A stretch of DNA of 64,000 bases from positions 3,450,723 through 3,514,722 of the forward strand of contig NC_045145.1 of NCBI RefSeq assembly GCF_008831285.2. Direction: 5' to 3'. Shown one piece after another: positions 23,776-35,313 of the stretch. The notes below the pieces were generated by a model, which ran no database searches, was not told where the DNA came from, and saw only the letters and a program-made list of their open reading frames with translations. The position numbers and the translations under genes are program-made. Positions within the stretch are counted from its first letter, which is position 1. Each line of letters begins with the position of its first letter. This stretch comes from Nymphaea colorata (Eukaryota; Streptophyta; Magnoliopsida; Nymphaeales; Nymphaeaceae).

Positions 23776-24321
23776 AGAAGAAAAAGATAGGGCCAAAAAC
23801 AGGCCGTGCTGATAAGCAGAAGTAAGGATTTGAGGAGAAAAAGAGTAAGAGGATGAAGGCTGCCCGTATTGCGATCACTCTTTTGCTGGCGATGATCATC
23901 ACCGTCGTCTTGTTTGTTGCCATCCCTGGTTGCTGGAGGACTGAACGGACCTGTGCCCTCTTGATTAATCTCCGCTGCCCTCTTCTCAAGTTGCAGCTTC
24001 TGAGTGAACACGATAGCCTCTGCTAGTTCTTAATTGATTTGCTCTCTCCTGCGCCTCTATATATTTCAAATTTTCAATCCACAGAGACAAGAAAGCAAAC
24101 CACATAGAGAGAAGAAAGCAAGCCACATAGAAGCTGCCTCGCATGCATGAGCGCGAGACGTGATCGGCTCGATGTTCTAAATTGCTTGTTAGGCAAAAAG
24201 AAAAAGGCAAAAAGAGAAGGACGCGGCACTTCCGACCTTTCCGTTGGATCGGAAACTTCCTGCACCATATTCCTTAGCCCACTACATTTTGGTATCTCAC
24301 AGTTTGAAGATGCTCTGCATG

Positions 24322-24344
24322 GTATATATATATATATATATATA
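24322..24344. repeat. (TA)n tract in the divergent promoter, unit 1
   Basis: About 11 TA units between the minus-strand start at 23,899 and the plus-strand start at 24,573. The intergenic region between these divergent genes is about 670 bp. A minus-strand TATA-like AAATATATAGAGG lies near 24,055-24,066. Confidence 0.7.
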
Positions 24345-24507
24345 ATTAAAGTCTGGCAATCTTCAGAAAGAAGAGTTGATCACACGGACCATACGCCCGT
24401 GCGCTCACAACTTTTTTGGCTGCTCTCTTCAGAACACAAGCGACGCGAAACTGCCGAGTACCAACAAAGAAAGGCTCATCAGTACGAGTTGGCATCGATG
24501 CTCTGGA

Positions 24508-24515
24508 TATATAAA
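24508..24515 (+). promoter_or_regulatory. TATA box of plus-family locus 3
   Basis: TATATAAA followed by GGAGGAAGGCAGAACAATG, about 60 bases before the ATG. The block is shared by loci 2, 3, 4 and 6. Confidence 0.65.
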
Positions 24516-24572
24516 GGAGGAAGGCAGAACAATGAACACCCATCAGAGCAACAAAGGTCTCTCCACGCTTGC

Positions 24573-25254
24573 ATGGCTACCATGGCGATTCGGTGCATCT
24601 TCACCGCTTTCTTGCTTTTATCTCTTCATCTCCTATCAACTCTAGCAGCCGCTTCTCCGTCTTCCTCCAACAAAATTTCTGCTTTATCCCCAGGTATACA
24701 TCTACCATATTGTCCCGCCCGCCTCCCCTTTTCAAATCTTTGGTCTTTCTTGGTTTTGCACTGACCACTCTGTCTTGAAGCCATAGGCTGTTCGATTGCA
24801 GTCAGCACTGGTTTCAATACAATGAGAAAGGCAGGATATTTTTATAATTTCAATTTCTTGTATTATCCCGCTTATTCCAACAGAAAGTAGGATAAGTTCA
24901 GTATGCGGTATTGTGCAGCTTCATAGGATAACACTGCACTGGCAGATAGAATGAAAAGTCATGCGAAACGAGTTCGATTTGCAGTGTACAGAACCAGTAA
25001 TTAAGTTGTGCCGCGCTCGCTCAGTTTCTGTGCAGGGCAGGGACACCGCCACTGGAATAGCGCAGGCAAAGCCAAGGAAATTGAAAGGGGGTGGAGGGAG
25101 AGGTGGAGGCAGAGGTAGGAGTATTGGACGGCGTGGATTCTTTCACCGCACCGGAGCTTATGGCAATAGTTCTGCGGCTCAAAGAAGAAACTGCTTGGGG
25201 ATGACGACGCTCACGGTGTTGACAGCCAGCTTGATGGTTACCCTTCTCCTATAG
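24573..25254 (+). CDS. Small secreted Gly/Arg-rich protein, plus family, locus 3 (intact)
   Basis: Function unknown; the best reference copy of the family. Exons 24,573-24,693 and 25,025-25,254 (phase-1 intron, CCAG/GTATACAT to GCTCAG/TTTCTGTG) give 116 aa. Residues 1-27 are a signal peptide with core FLLLSLHLLSTLAAA. The ISALSP segment meets VSVQGRDTATGIAQAKPRK across the splice junction. Residues about 60-80 are GGGGRGGGRGRSIGRRGFF, then AYGNSSAAQRRN, one cysteine, and a 20-residue hydrophobic tail (about 97-116) ending at the stop. The architecture suggests a secreted, possibly GPI-anchored, basic Gly-rich protein. It is divergent from minus-family gene A with about 670 bp between starts. 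The product is identical to that of locus 4; one GGT/GGG silent difference was seen. Confidence 0.75.
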
Positions 25255-25442
25255 GAAGCATTTAGGCCTTCTGACCTGTGATGTATAGGGGGTGGCCGAT
25301 GGCAGTTCGTCTGGTTCCATTTGAAATCCTCTTCAACGGAATTTGAAATGTTCCACAGATGGTACAGTACTCTTTAGTGAAATTCATCAATTCTTTTGAT
25401 TCATGGTCACATTTCTTTGATCATATATGTTGGTGAGAGGGA

Positions 25443-25468
25443 GGGGGGGGGGGGGGGGGGGGGGGGGG
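25443..25468. repeat. 26-bp G tract at a duplication junction
   Basis: An uninterrupted run of 26 G followed by AGGAACCTCTCTCCCAC. The same AGGAACC sequence after a G-rich tract occurs at about 32,220, 36,990 and 43,750, where the sequence upstream of the tract differs. Confidence 0.9.
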
Positions 25469-25881
25469 AGGAACCTCTCTCCCACTTCCTCCTTATCCTC
25501 CTTGATGCAGGAAACAAAATTTTACCTGACATCCATCTCTTTTGATGGACAGGAGTCACGATTCAGTTTAACTTGCTTTTGTTATGTCTAACATTTTGAA
25601 TTTTCAATTGTACTGTCATTTTTTTATTTCACATTGAAGGTTTGGTGCAATTTGTCTTTTCTAGCATATGGAAAGTTAGGCTTCAAGGACACTTTAGTCA
25701 GCATGGCAATTGGTCATTGTCATTGTAGTTGTGGGGCCTAATGCTGGTGTGAATAATAGTGTTGTAACATGAAAGAAAAGTGAGAAATTATAGTCCTGTA
25801 TCGAAGATAGAGAAGAACCTCCATTCCCTTATAAAGAGTGGAATGAACATGTTTCATCAAGAGCATGACAGACGCTTTATA

Positions 25882-25940
25882 AGCATTGTAGCATTAGAGT
25901 TAACAGACATTGAGAATGTTAGCTCTAATGCTACAACGCT
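25882..25940. repeat. Conserved inverted repeat, copy 2
   Basis: Arms 25,882-25,905 and 25,917-25,940 with the same loop. One A.C mismatch and one T.G pair; the rest are Watson-Crick. Confidence 0.8.
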
Positions 25941-27974
25941 GAAAAACTTTCAATCATGTCTCCTTTTTCATCTCTTAGCTCCTCTTTTCCTATGACTATT
26001 TTTTCATCTCTTAGCTCTTCTTTTCCTATGGCTATAGTGATCTTGGTACATCACAATTAAAGAATAATAAGTAACATTTGCTTGTCAAATTTCTTGTTTC
26101 ACAAAATGAAGAAACCTATTGCTATAGTGATCTTGGTACATAACAATTGGAGGATAATAAGTAACATTTGCAAATAAAAACTTTTGTCAGATTTCATGTT
26201 TTACAAAATGAAAAGAAAATTAAGAGTGGTACAAATACTTAAAAGAAGAATTGAATGTTGTTGAACAGTACTTCAATCAATAATTTAAAACCAAATTTTA
26301 GAAAGAAAACCGTTTTTCTTGGTAATTAGGAATCTATATTATAAAGTGTGGTAAATTTGGGGAAAGGTATTCAATGTCAATTAATCACATAAAGATCAAT
26401 CAGTTCCTATAAATTTGTATGAAAAGGTTTGAAGAGAATATTTTTCTTCTAACTTGCCGAACAGAAGGAGTAGAACATGAACTAGGGAAAAAAAAAACCC
26501 AATTTTTTAGTGTACCACGAAAACATGCTCAAACCTTCTTTTTATACATATAGAAAACATACTTTTGCAAAGGAGGATATAATATACTCAGGTTAACAGG
26601 GAAAGGCATGAAATATGCCTCCTCCCTTGTGAGTTTGTGAGTTGTGTGAATATTCTTATGTTTCATGAATATGGGTGTTTTATTTTTAGAAACTACTAAA
26701 AGGTAAAATTTATTTGCATAAACGAAGTTAAATTATCGCTTTCCTTGCACCTCCCCCTATGTTTTGGTAATAATTAAAAAGGGAAAGGACTTCTACCTCC
26801 CAACAGATTTGCACCAGAAAAGAAAATATCAAAAACCAACAAGTCAATATAATTTTGTCAAAATCAAAAGCAAGGTTCTATGAGTATTAAAATTAAATAG
26901 TCATAGGAGGTGTTTGACAATAAGAATTTAACTTAGTTTTTCATCAATTTATCCCGAACATAAAGGTAAATTTATAGAATAGTGCATTAGTGGGTTGATG
27001 TTTCTATTGCCAGATGCCCCAACAGAATCAATGCATTTGATCTCCATAGAAAAAAAAATCCATGTATCAGTAAAAATATTTCTACAATAAGGTGAGAGGC
27101 AGGTTTTTTTTTTCTCCACCCATATCAGTAAAAATCCATGTATCAGTAAAAATATTTCTAGAATTTTTTTTCGAGTGCTTGATAGGTATGGAAAAAAATA
27201 ATCCCGGTTAAGTTTTGAGTCTCCTAACCCAAAAAAAAAAAAAACATTACAAGACTATAATATCCAGCCTTATCAACGGCATTTACTTCTATAGCGATTT
27301 TCTTTCGGCAGCTTCATATTTAGAATGTGGCAACGTTAATGATGTAGAAATCTGAAAAAAAACACACACATTTTTATAGAACTAAGAGTCTATTTGGCAA
27401 TAGTGAGAGATTGAGTATGAAAAATATAACTTGGATCCATAGCAATTGTGTGGGTGATCAATTAATAACTCTTTGTGGTTGGGCTTCTGTATGAAAATAA
27501 AATCAGGAACAGTCTTGTAGTTCATATGAGGTCTTTTTATGTACCAAACTCTTTGTTTTTTGGGTGGCATAACCAGCTACAGGGCTAGGGATTGAATGCT
27601 CCAATGATGCAGCATCTATCTACCTGTCACATAATTGTAACGATGTGGCGACAGATTACAATCCATTCCTTAGCAGTTTTAGTTAAAAACTTAAAAACTA
27701 AGACAACCAATCACGTAACAACTCCTTTTCTATAAGCCCCTCTCTATAGTAGCGTCGAGCCCAAGGAGTTTGGAGGGACAATTGCTAGTATGTTATTGGC
27801 TTGAGTGGCATAAGGGCATACATGATATGATGCATAAGGGCATGTACATATGTGTTATAACTTTCTCTCATATGTTTCTTTTTTTACAACATAGACAACT
27901 ATGAAGACGGAAACCTGGACCTGCTCAACTACTTTGGCCTCCCCAACAGATTGTATTCATCTCCATTATACTAT
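25941..27974. other. Spacer of the second half-unit, no gene seen
   Basis: AT-rich, with short internal repeats of CATGTATCAGTAAAAATATTTCTA (two copies near 27,060 and 27,140; last bases differ). A long frame elsewhere in the same block is not conserved in the older copy at 18.4-19.2 kb, so I find no gene. Confidence 0.45.
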
Positions 27975-29777
27975 TCACTTCCACATCAAGAGACAACTAA
28001 ATGCTGCCCAACCAGCCAAGAAAAGGTCCGAGTGATTGCTGACTGAGGAACTCTTGTGGGATTTGTCTTGGCCGGATCTGGCGGCAGTGCTGGTGGTGGC
28101 GCCTGCCGCAGCACCGTAGAGACCAGGAACTAGCGAAGTACCATGGGGCCGTTGTCCACCGCCACGGCCCCTGGCCGATGTGCCTCTACCACTGGTGGAA
28201 CTACTTCTTCTTGAAACTCCAGGTTCACCTCCACTAATAACTTGCCTCTTAATTGCAGTATGATGTGCCCTTAATTGGCCGATCTGATCAACTGCTCCTC
28301 CACCTGCATATTCGTCCTCAATGAGCAAATGATCACCTCAAATAAGCTATAGAAACTTTAGAAAAATTCTCTTGGACTCCTGCTTACTTCCGGGTTATTA
28401 ATTACCGTATACATTTATATCCCTCTTGGTATATACTATCCAAAGAGAAGTAGAGAGATACTTGTTGTCTAGGGTGGGCTACTGCCCACACCAGCCCATT
28501 AAAAATCACATTATATTCTCTCAAAATTACATTGTTATGACTTGAAAATTATATGCAGCGTTCACACCAAATTTGTGTCACTAATGCAAGTGCCCTATGA
28601 CTAAAAAACCCAGTTGTCAAAAGCAACTCATTACTGCACATGCACATGGGGTGGTAATAAAGTGAAAAATGAAGGTTTTGAAAAGATAAAAATGAGATTG
28701 AAAAAAGTAAAAAGACTTATAAAGTTATAAAATACGCTAACCCACCTTTTTTTTTTGAACAGTCTATATTTGTTGTGTGAATAGAACATTCCTTTTTCCC
28801 ATCAAATTAGTTGAACTTAATGACACGGGGACTAACATGTATTATCATCTTTTAGTCAGCATGCACTACAAGCTCAGTCACATCAAATAAGGTAAAAAAC
28901 AAATACTTTTTAGTTTTCCATGAGAGTGAACAACGAGTAGTGCATCAAATGAGGTAAAAAACAAATACTTTTTAATTTTCCATGAGAGTGAACAACGAGT
29001 ATACACCCAAAATAAAAGAACAGGAAAGTTGGAATATTTGGTTATTTTTCAAAAAAAAAATTAGAGTTTTAACTTCTTTACTTCTTTTTTGTCATTATAT
29101 TGGGGCAAACCAAGATTATTCTGATCATTACATGCCTTCGGTAAAAACAAGCTTGTAGTTTAATAGAAATGATACAATTTAACCTCAAGCTCTAGCTATT
29201 GAATCCTAACTTCCTCAAAAGGTTAACAATTGAATACAGTAGCAATGGCCTCTTTGGACATTAGATTATGATAAAACATGTTAGTAAACTCAATTTTGTG
29301 TCAAAAGAAGCTTCTTCCAAGTTCCAACGATTTTTGATCCTCAAAATCATCCAAATGAGCGTAGTTAAAGTAGCTTTTCCCCATAATAGTCCCTGAATCT
29401 CGACTCATCTTTTACCTATACGTTAAAAAAGAAAACGCATATTTTTTCGTTAGGTAGAAGACGATCAACAGCAGAAGATATCCTGCAAACCCTTAATTTG
29501 GTATCTGCAACTTTCTTTTCATCAAAGAAAACAACGCCAAATAAAACGATAGGCTGTGGAAGGAAGAAGGAACACATAATCTACACTGTATATCCACTTT
29601 GGTATTAATAAAAACAGAAAGAGAGATAGAAAGAGGGAGACCTGCGGAGAATGATGAAGGGCCAGCAGCAGGCCCTGCTGATAAACAGAAGCAAGGTCTT
29701 GGGGAGAAGAAGAGGAAGAGGAAGAGGAAGAGGAAGAGGAAGAAGGCTGCCCTTATTATGACGCCTCTCCCGGCCAT
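27975..29777 (-). CDS. Small secreted Ser/Gly/Arg-rich protein, minus family gene B, unit 1 (intact)
   Basis: Function unknown. Exon 1 is 29,777-29,642 and exon 2 is 28,303-27,975 on the minus strand (donor GCAG/GTCTCC, acceptor ATATGCAG/GTGGAG, phase 1). The joined 465 bases read without interruption to 154 aa. The N-terminus MAGRGVIIRAAFF leads into a Leu/Phe-repeat signal core encoded by GGAAGA repeats, then CLSAGPAAGPSSFSAG. Exon 2 begins GGAVDQIGQLRAHHTA, continues with SRRSSSTSGRGTSARGRGGG, HGTSLVPGLYGAAAG and KSHKSSSVSNHSD, and ends in a hydrophobic AGWAAFSCLLMWK. The plan (signal peptide, phase-1 intron, Gly/Arg-rich middle, hydrophobic end) parallels the plus family, though sequence identity is not evident. 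The acceptor has a weak pyrimidine tract, so the splice site is inferred from frame and paralogy only. Confidence 0.65.
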
Positions 29778-32279
29778 CACCGCCTTCTTGTTTTCGCCAC
29801 CACCGGTTGCTGGCGGTCTGAAGGGATCTCTGCCGTCTCTCATCTCCGTCCGACCTCCTTATTTCAAGCTGTAGCTCCACCTCCGATGTCAACCGAGTGA
29901 GGACGACGGCCTTTGCTTCTCTGCTCGCTCTCACCGTCCTCTATTCTGAATTGCTTATTAACACAGCGACAGAAAAGGGGCAGGTAAGGGCACCTTCCGG
30001 CTTTGGATCGCAAAAGTTTTCCATTCACAAGATGCTGTCTGGGAGCTTCACGGCAATTGCCCACTCGACTGAAATAGGCGGAGCCAGTGGGATCCGATCT
30101 GCATCCAAAAAAGTTTGGGTACATCAATATAAATTTGCTGAATTATGTGAACTCGAACGAGAGACTACACAAGAAAAAGAGGCAGGGCAAAAGGTTCACG
30201 TGATCTGGCGTGCAATGTGCGACGAATCGGCACTCGCAACGTGAGATTCGGAAACGTCGGCAGGCAGACAAGAACAGGATGAGCAAAAGAGAAAGTTATG
30301 TCCACCGTGCCTACAAAAAGTTTTCTGAACTAAAAATATTTTAGTTATTAATTATACTGGTGCAAAAATAAAATTGTGTGCACCTACATGACGCGCTTTT
30401 ACTGTCGTTGGGTTTGTCCGAATCTTCAAATCATAAATTCGTCGACGCCGGAGTCGAATTGGATTTCGAAGGGATTATGTGCCGAGGAAAGCATTCACCG
30501 ACATGCAATCGAATCTTAGAAGTCTCAGACCGGCATTGCCTGAATCGGCGAATAAGATTACGAATCCCAAGGAAATTAAATTTTTACATTAATGTATTCA
30601 CTCCCATCCATTTATAATAGATCGCAATATTTGAAAAAGGGAAAGATCAAGAGATTCATGCTCGTATTTGGCAGTGTTTATGAAGAAACATGACTTTGAG
30701 AATTAAAGTGGTTCATTGTTCTTCAGATTATGGACAAAAAGAATAAGTTAAAAGAATGGAAGTACAACAGCAGGAGCAGTTGCTTTTACAGCAGGATCAA
30801 GGCAGCCACCAAGCTGATCCATAAGACTACAGGCCCCATATTAATCCTCAAGCAGCTAAGGCCGCCTGAATTCGCCACGCCGGCGCGACGGCCGCCGGCG
30901 CTTGAGCTTCGCATGCCAACTACAGCTGCAGTCCTCACTGCTGCCCCTCTTAGTTTTCTTGATCTTGGTTCTGGTGTCGCCCTGCTCCTCTCCACCTCCA
31001 CCACGATTGAGGGTGAGAAAATGCAAGAATATTTTTTAGTTCTCGGATAGTTAGAGCTATGCTGCTATGCATTTATTATCCATTAGTACTAGTTTTATCA
31101 ATTTTTTAAGGGTGGCTGAATTAAAGTTTTTAAATTTTAATTGTGACCGAAATATATTTTTCAAAATTTTTATTTAGAACAAGTGAACTTTTTTAAAATT
31201 TACATGTAAATTTTTTAAGAAAAATTTTTGAGGTGGGTTCAAGGCCCATGAGCGCCTCCTTTCGACTCTACCCCAGATACTAGTTCTAACTATTAGTTTA
31301 TAATAGAAGTGAGCCAAATGAGTCAAACAAGTCGAGCTCAAGCATGATGCTGTATTGTCTAGTCGAGCTCGAGCTTGTTTTATGGAACTTGATTTGAGTT
31401 TAAACTGAAGTTTTTGGAGTGGAGTCAAGCTCAAGTTGGCCCAATTTGAGTTCAAAACTAGGCCTTTAGTCAAAAATTCCTGGCTCCAAGTTTGACTCCT
31501 GCTGCTTGTGCGTGGAGTCCAAGACCAAATTATATGTTCAGCGCCAAACACGCAACACCCACTCTCATAGGCTTGCCAAGCCAAAACTTCTATAGAAATT
31601 CTAAATAGATAGCAGCACATGGAGCTCTTTCCTTGCCAAAAGTTCTTGTTGACATTGCCCCAGATATTTGCAGCAACAAGACAAAGGAGAAATGAATGAT
31701 AGTGGCCCTCCATAGATTAGTGTTTACCGAACATACAACTTTACACTACTAAGGAAACTCGAAACCCAGTCTGTCACCTGTTAGGCCCGTTTGTTCAAAG
31801 AAATGGTTTGTAACTATTTCACAAACTTACACTATAAAATTAGAGCAAATTTACACAATAGCAATGCCCTCTTTGGACATTAGATTATGTTAAAACATGT
31901 TAAGAAGCACAATTTAGTGCCAAAAGAAGCTTCTTCCAAGTTCCAACCAATTTTGATTCTCAAAACCACCGCATGGATATGATATGGTTAGGGTGCCGTC
32001 CAATCATGACCATCGACCTAAAATCAGAGTCCAGAATTTCAATCATGTTGTTCTCCCTCCCTCCCTCCACCCATTTTCCTTCTCTCCCACTGATCCCTTT
32101 CTTTTATGCTTCTCCTCTCTCTTCTCTTAGAAGAAGAAAGCCACCGGGCAGCTCACCCTACCGTCGCCGGCAGGCATCAAGGCCATGCCGGACGTCGCTC
32201 CTCATGATGGTGGGTTGGGGAGGGGGGGAGGAACCTCTCTCCCACTTCCTCCTTATCCTCCTTGATGTAGGAAAAAAAA
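29778..32279. other. Upstream region of gene B and non-coding spacer, unit 1
   Basis: 29,778 to about 30,320 is the leader and promoter of the minus-strand gene, aligning with the leader of gene A. An open plus-strand frame there (29,897-30,244) is antisense to that leader. About 30,330-32,200 exists only in the two full units. It holds TE-like text (CAAGTCGAGCTCGAGC-type repeats at 31,320-31,450) and an AT-rich element-like patch at 31,100-31,270. No gene I can support. Confidence 0.45.
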
Positions 32280-32665
32280 ATATTCACCTGACATCCATCT
32301 CTTTTGGTGGACATTTGATGTCCCTAGATATAGTGAGAAAAAATGGAGTCATGATTCAGTTTAACTTGCTTGTGTTATGTCTCACATTTTGAATTGTTAT
32401 TTGTGCTGTCATTTCTGATGAAGGTTTGGTGCAATTTGTCTTTTCTAGCATATGGAAAGTTAGGCTTCAAGGACACTTTAGTCAGCATGGCAATTGGTCA
32501 TTGTCATTGTAGTTGTGGGGCCTAATGCTGGTGTGAATAATAGTGTTGTAACATGAAAGAAAAGTGAGAATTTATAGTCCTGTATCGAAGACAGAGAAGA
32601 ACCTTCATTCCCTTATAAAGAGTGGAATGAACATGTTTCATCAAGAGCATGACAGACAGTTTATA

Positions 32666-32724
32666 AGCGTTGTAGCATTAGAGCTAACAGACATTGAGAA
32701 TGTTAGCTTTAATGCTACAACGCT
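32666..32724. repeat. Conserved inverted repeat, copy 3
   Basis: Arms 32,666-32,689 and 32,701-32,724; identical to copy 1, with a single G.T pair. Confidence 0.85.
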
Positions 32725-34484
32725 GAAAAACTTTCAATCATGTCTCCTTTTTCATCTCTTAGCTTCTCTTTTCCTATGGCTATAGTGATCCTGGTACATC
32801 ACAATTAAAGAATAATAAGTAACATTTGCAATGAAAAAATTTTGTCAGATTTCTTGTTTCACAAAATCAAAAAACCTATCGCTATAGTGATCTTGGTACA
32901 TAACAATTAGAGAAACCCAAAAAAGGTTGTCTTCAATGAAAACAATGTAACATAGCACTATAAGTAACATTGTATTTATAGTGATTTCGTTTAACTCATT
33001 TCATTGATACTCGTATAACTATTTTGTCATTATATTTTGGTTTTTGTTATGTAGTTGAGCCAAGTTAAGTCTAAACGAGTGGAGTTCTTACAATTTAAAC
33101 TCGACCCGTTTAACATTTCAAGCATATATACGAACTCTGAGCACGAGTCAAGTTTTCACAAGCGAATTCAAGTCGAACCTGAGCTGGCTCGACTCATTAT
33201 GTAGTCCTAAATACAAGGCAAGAAATCAAATATTGAACAATGTAACAGAGCAGCACGTATACATTCTACATCAATTATGCCAACTGCCTAGGCTGAGTCA
33301 CCACTTAGTGCAAATCTTTTTAATTAAGCAAACATTAGATATGTACTTTATGTGAGAGCAAATATATGTGTTTTTTTTTCTCTTTTCTTTTTTTCTGGCC
33401 ATGTTAGCTAGCTTGTCAAGAGAAGGTCCGCACCATGGCGGTAGTTGTTGCCTGAAGAGCTCATATGGAGTTTGGCTTCGTTAGATCTGGCGGCAGCACC
33501 GGCCGCGGCGGCACCGGCCGCGGCGGCACCAATATACATAACAGGAACTAGCGAAGTACCGTGGAGCTCTTCCTCACCCCCGCTGACCCCGGCTGCTCTG
33601 CCTCCACCCCTGGCAGCACCGCCTGTTACGACGTGCTTTACTCCTGACAATAACTTCTCTTCTAATGGAAGTATGACTTGCTCTTACTTGGCCGGTCCCA
33701 ACTGCTCCTTCACCTGCATATTCATCTTAAATGATTATATCAGCAATCATATCAAATAAAGTGGTGCATGTAAATTGTCTTTTTAAAGAAGCTTTACGTT
33801 TGGATTATTGTATATCCTAAACATAAGGCATCTTTTGATATATGCCATCCTTTCTTTTTTTTTTTTTGGTTATATATCAGTGCTGAATTTCAAGACACAG
33901 GGAACTGTATTATCTTCTCCTATTAGAAACCCGGTCTGATCAAATGAGATACAAATTAATTGGTGCTTTTTGTTCTTGCTGTAGATCAATAAACAAACAC
34001 TTCTCGACCGGTAAAAAGCGTGTTCAGAGAGATAGAATAATGGCCTCTTTGGACATAGCACAATGATAATTAAATAATATTGAAGGTATATATATGTGTG
34101 TGTGCAAGATGTTTGGAGCAGGATAAGAATTTATTTTCTTGCACAAGATGATGGAAAACCGTAGAGAAGACAAAGAAGATAACCGATGGAAGAGTTAGAT
34201 TGGGCATATATGCTTTCCATTGCTATAAGGCTATTTTTCTTGAGGCCATTACTTACAAAAGTAAGAAGTTGCCGTACACAAAAGAACAAATTATTCCCTG
34301 CAAAAAACTTTGCTATATCTACACTTCTCATTAATTTTTTAGCCAAAAAAAAAACAAGACCAAATAAAACAAATGGGCAAGGAAGGAAGAAGAAGGGCAT
34401 AAAGTACACTGTATTTCAACCTTCGAGCATCATAAATCATCTATTTGATATTTGGTAGAAGAAAAAGAGAGAGAGAGAGAGAGC

Positions 34485-34920
34485 CGATAAAATGTGAATA
34501 TATAACAAAATTTGAGGACAAGGGGTCCCCTAGGTATAAAAACAATCCGTAAAAACAAACCGCAAAAACAGAAGGAGGAATGAGAAATATACAATACAAT
34601 GCACAGAAAAGCAAGAGAGAGATGAAAGACGGAGCGGCACAGTCACCCAGCCGCAGATGGACAGCGACGCTTCATCTGAATGGCGAACTGGACATCCCCT
34701 TACATGAGACGAGCTACAGAATCTGGCGAAGAGAATGTGTCCTTAAAGACTCTGTTGTTGCGCTCCTCTCAAATGCACCACCAAGCTGAAATGAGTCTCG
34801 ACCTCCAGACATAACCCCAGGAAGCAGTCAGATGGGAGAAATGACAAAAGAGAAAAAGAAAACGAATGGATAGTGGGTTTGGAAGACTACCAACAAGGAA
34901 AAGCTAGGTAGGAGCAAGGA
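34485..34920 (-). mobile_element. LINE 3'-end fragment, unit 2
   Basis: Duplicate of the fragment at 22,960-23,400, carried along with the unit. Confidence 0.65.
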
Positions 34921-34997
34921 CACTAGAGAAAAAAAGACAAGAAGTAAAAAGGTAGACCCTGTACAGTCGGTGTAAAAAAGGACAAGAAGTAAAAAGG

Positions 34998-35313
34998 AAG
35001 ACCGCCCGCCCGAGCGAGAGAGAGCCGGAGTAGTTCGCCCCTGTACAGCCGGAGGAGGTCGCCCGCCCGAGCCCAGACAGACCGCCTGACGGGAGGAGAC
35101 CGCCCCCTCGAGCAAGAGAGAGCCGGAGGAAAGGAGGAGGCCGGAGGAGACCGCCTATCGGGAGGAGACCGCCCGCCCGAGCGAGACAGAGCCGGAGGAG
35201 CAGAGGAGGCCGGAGGAGCGGAGAGGGAGCCGGAGGAGCGGGGGAGCCGATGGAGGTCGCCCGCCCCTGTGCAGCCGGAGGAGGAGCGAGAGAGAGAGAG
35301 AGAGAGAGAGACC
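34998..35313. repeat. GC-rich minisatellite, unit 2
   Basis: Counterpart of the 23,485 array. Differs in module count (an additional GCCGGAGGAG-type module near 35,190-35,215) and has a longer (GA)n end at about 35,288-35,310. Confidence 0.8.

Larger units (their letters stand above)
21893..23899 (-). pseudogene. Minus-family gene A, unit 1 (out of frame)
   Basis: Exon 1 runs from ATG 23,899 to 23,775: MIIASKRVIAIRAAF, a hydrophobic signal core, FCLSARPVFGP, then donor TTCTG/GTCTCT. Exon 2 runs from 22,198 (acceptor ATATGCAG/GTGAAG) to 21,893. Its 3' part reads HGTSLVPVMYIG and an Ala-rich segment homologous to the intact gene at 27,975-29,777. The exon 1 end is 2 bases short of the phase-1 position and exon 2 has a further shift near the GTTATT motif. 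The joined length is therefore not a multiple of three, and every phase meets an early stop. The intron is about 1.6 kb and holds a LINE tail and a GC-rich minisatellite. An unseen alternative splice could rescue it, but I judge it a pseudogene. Confidence 0.65.
20707..32279. repeat. 11.5-kb tandem segmental duplication, unit 1
   Basis: Collinear and nearly identical with 32,280-43,810. Offsets between matching landmarks stay between 11,515 and 11,539 bases along the whole length, and differences are mainly in homopolymers, microsatellites and a few substitutions. The unit contains a dead minus-family gene, an intact plus-family gene, an intact minus-family gene and two copies of the inverted-repeat block. 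The very low divergence implies a recent event, or possibly an assembly duplication. Confidence 0.93.

Noticed and set aside
23311-23989. Long Ser/Leu/Pro-rich minus-strand frames (161-200 aa) extending the gene A first exon
   Set aside because: Beyond the donor at 23,775 they read a GC-rich minisatellite and a LINE fragment. The exon is better ended at the GT donor that matches gene B.
31174-31713. 179-residue minus-strand frame (and its copy at 42,705)
   Set aside because: It crosses GTCGAGCTCGAGC-type repeat text and AT-rich spacer and has no recognisable motif; its conservation is explained by the recent duplication.
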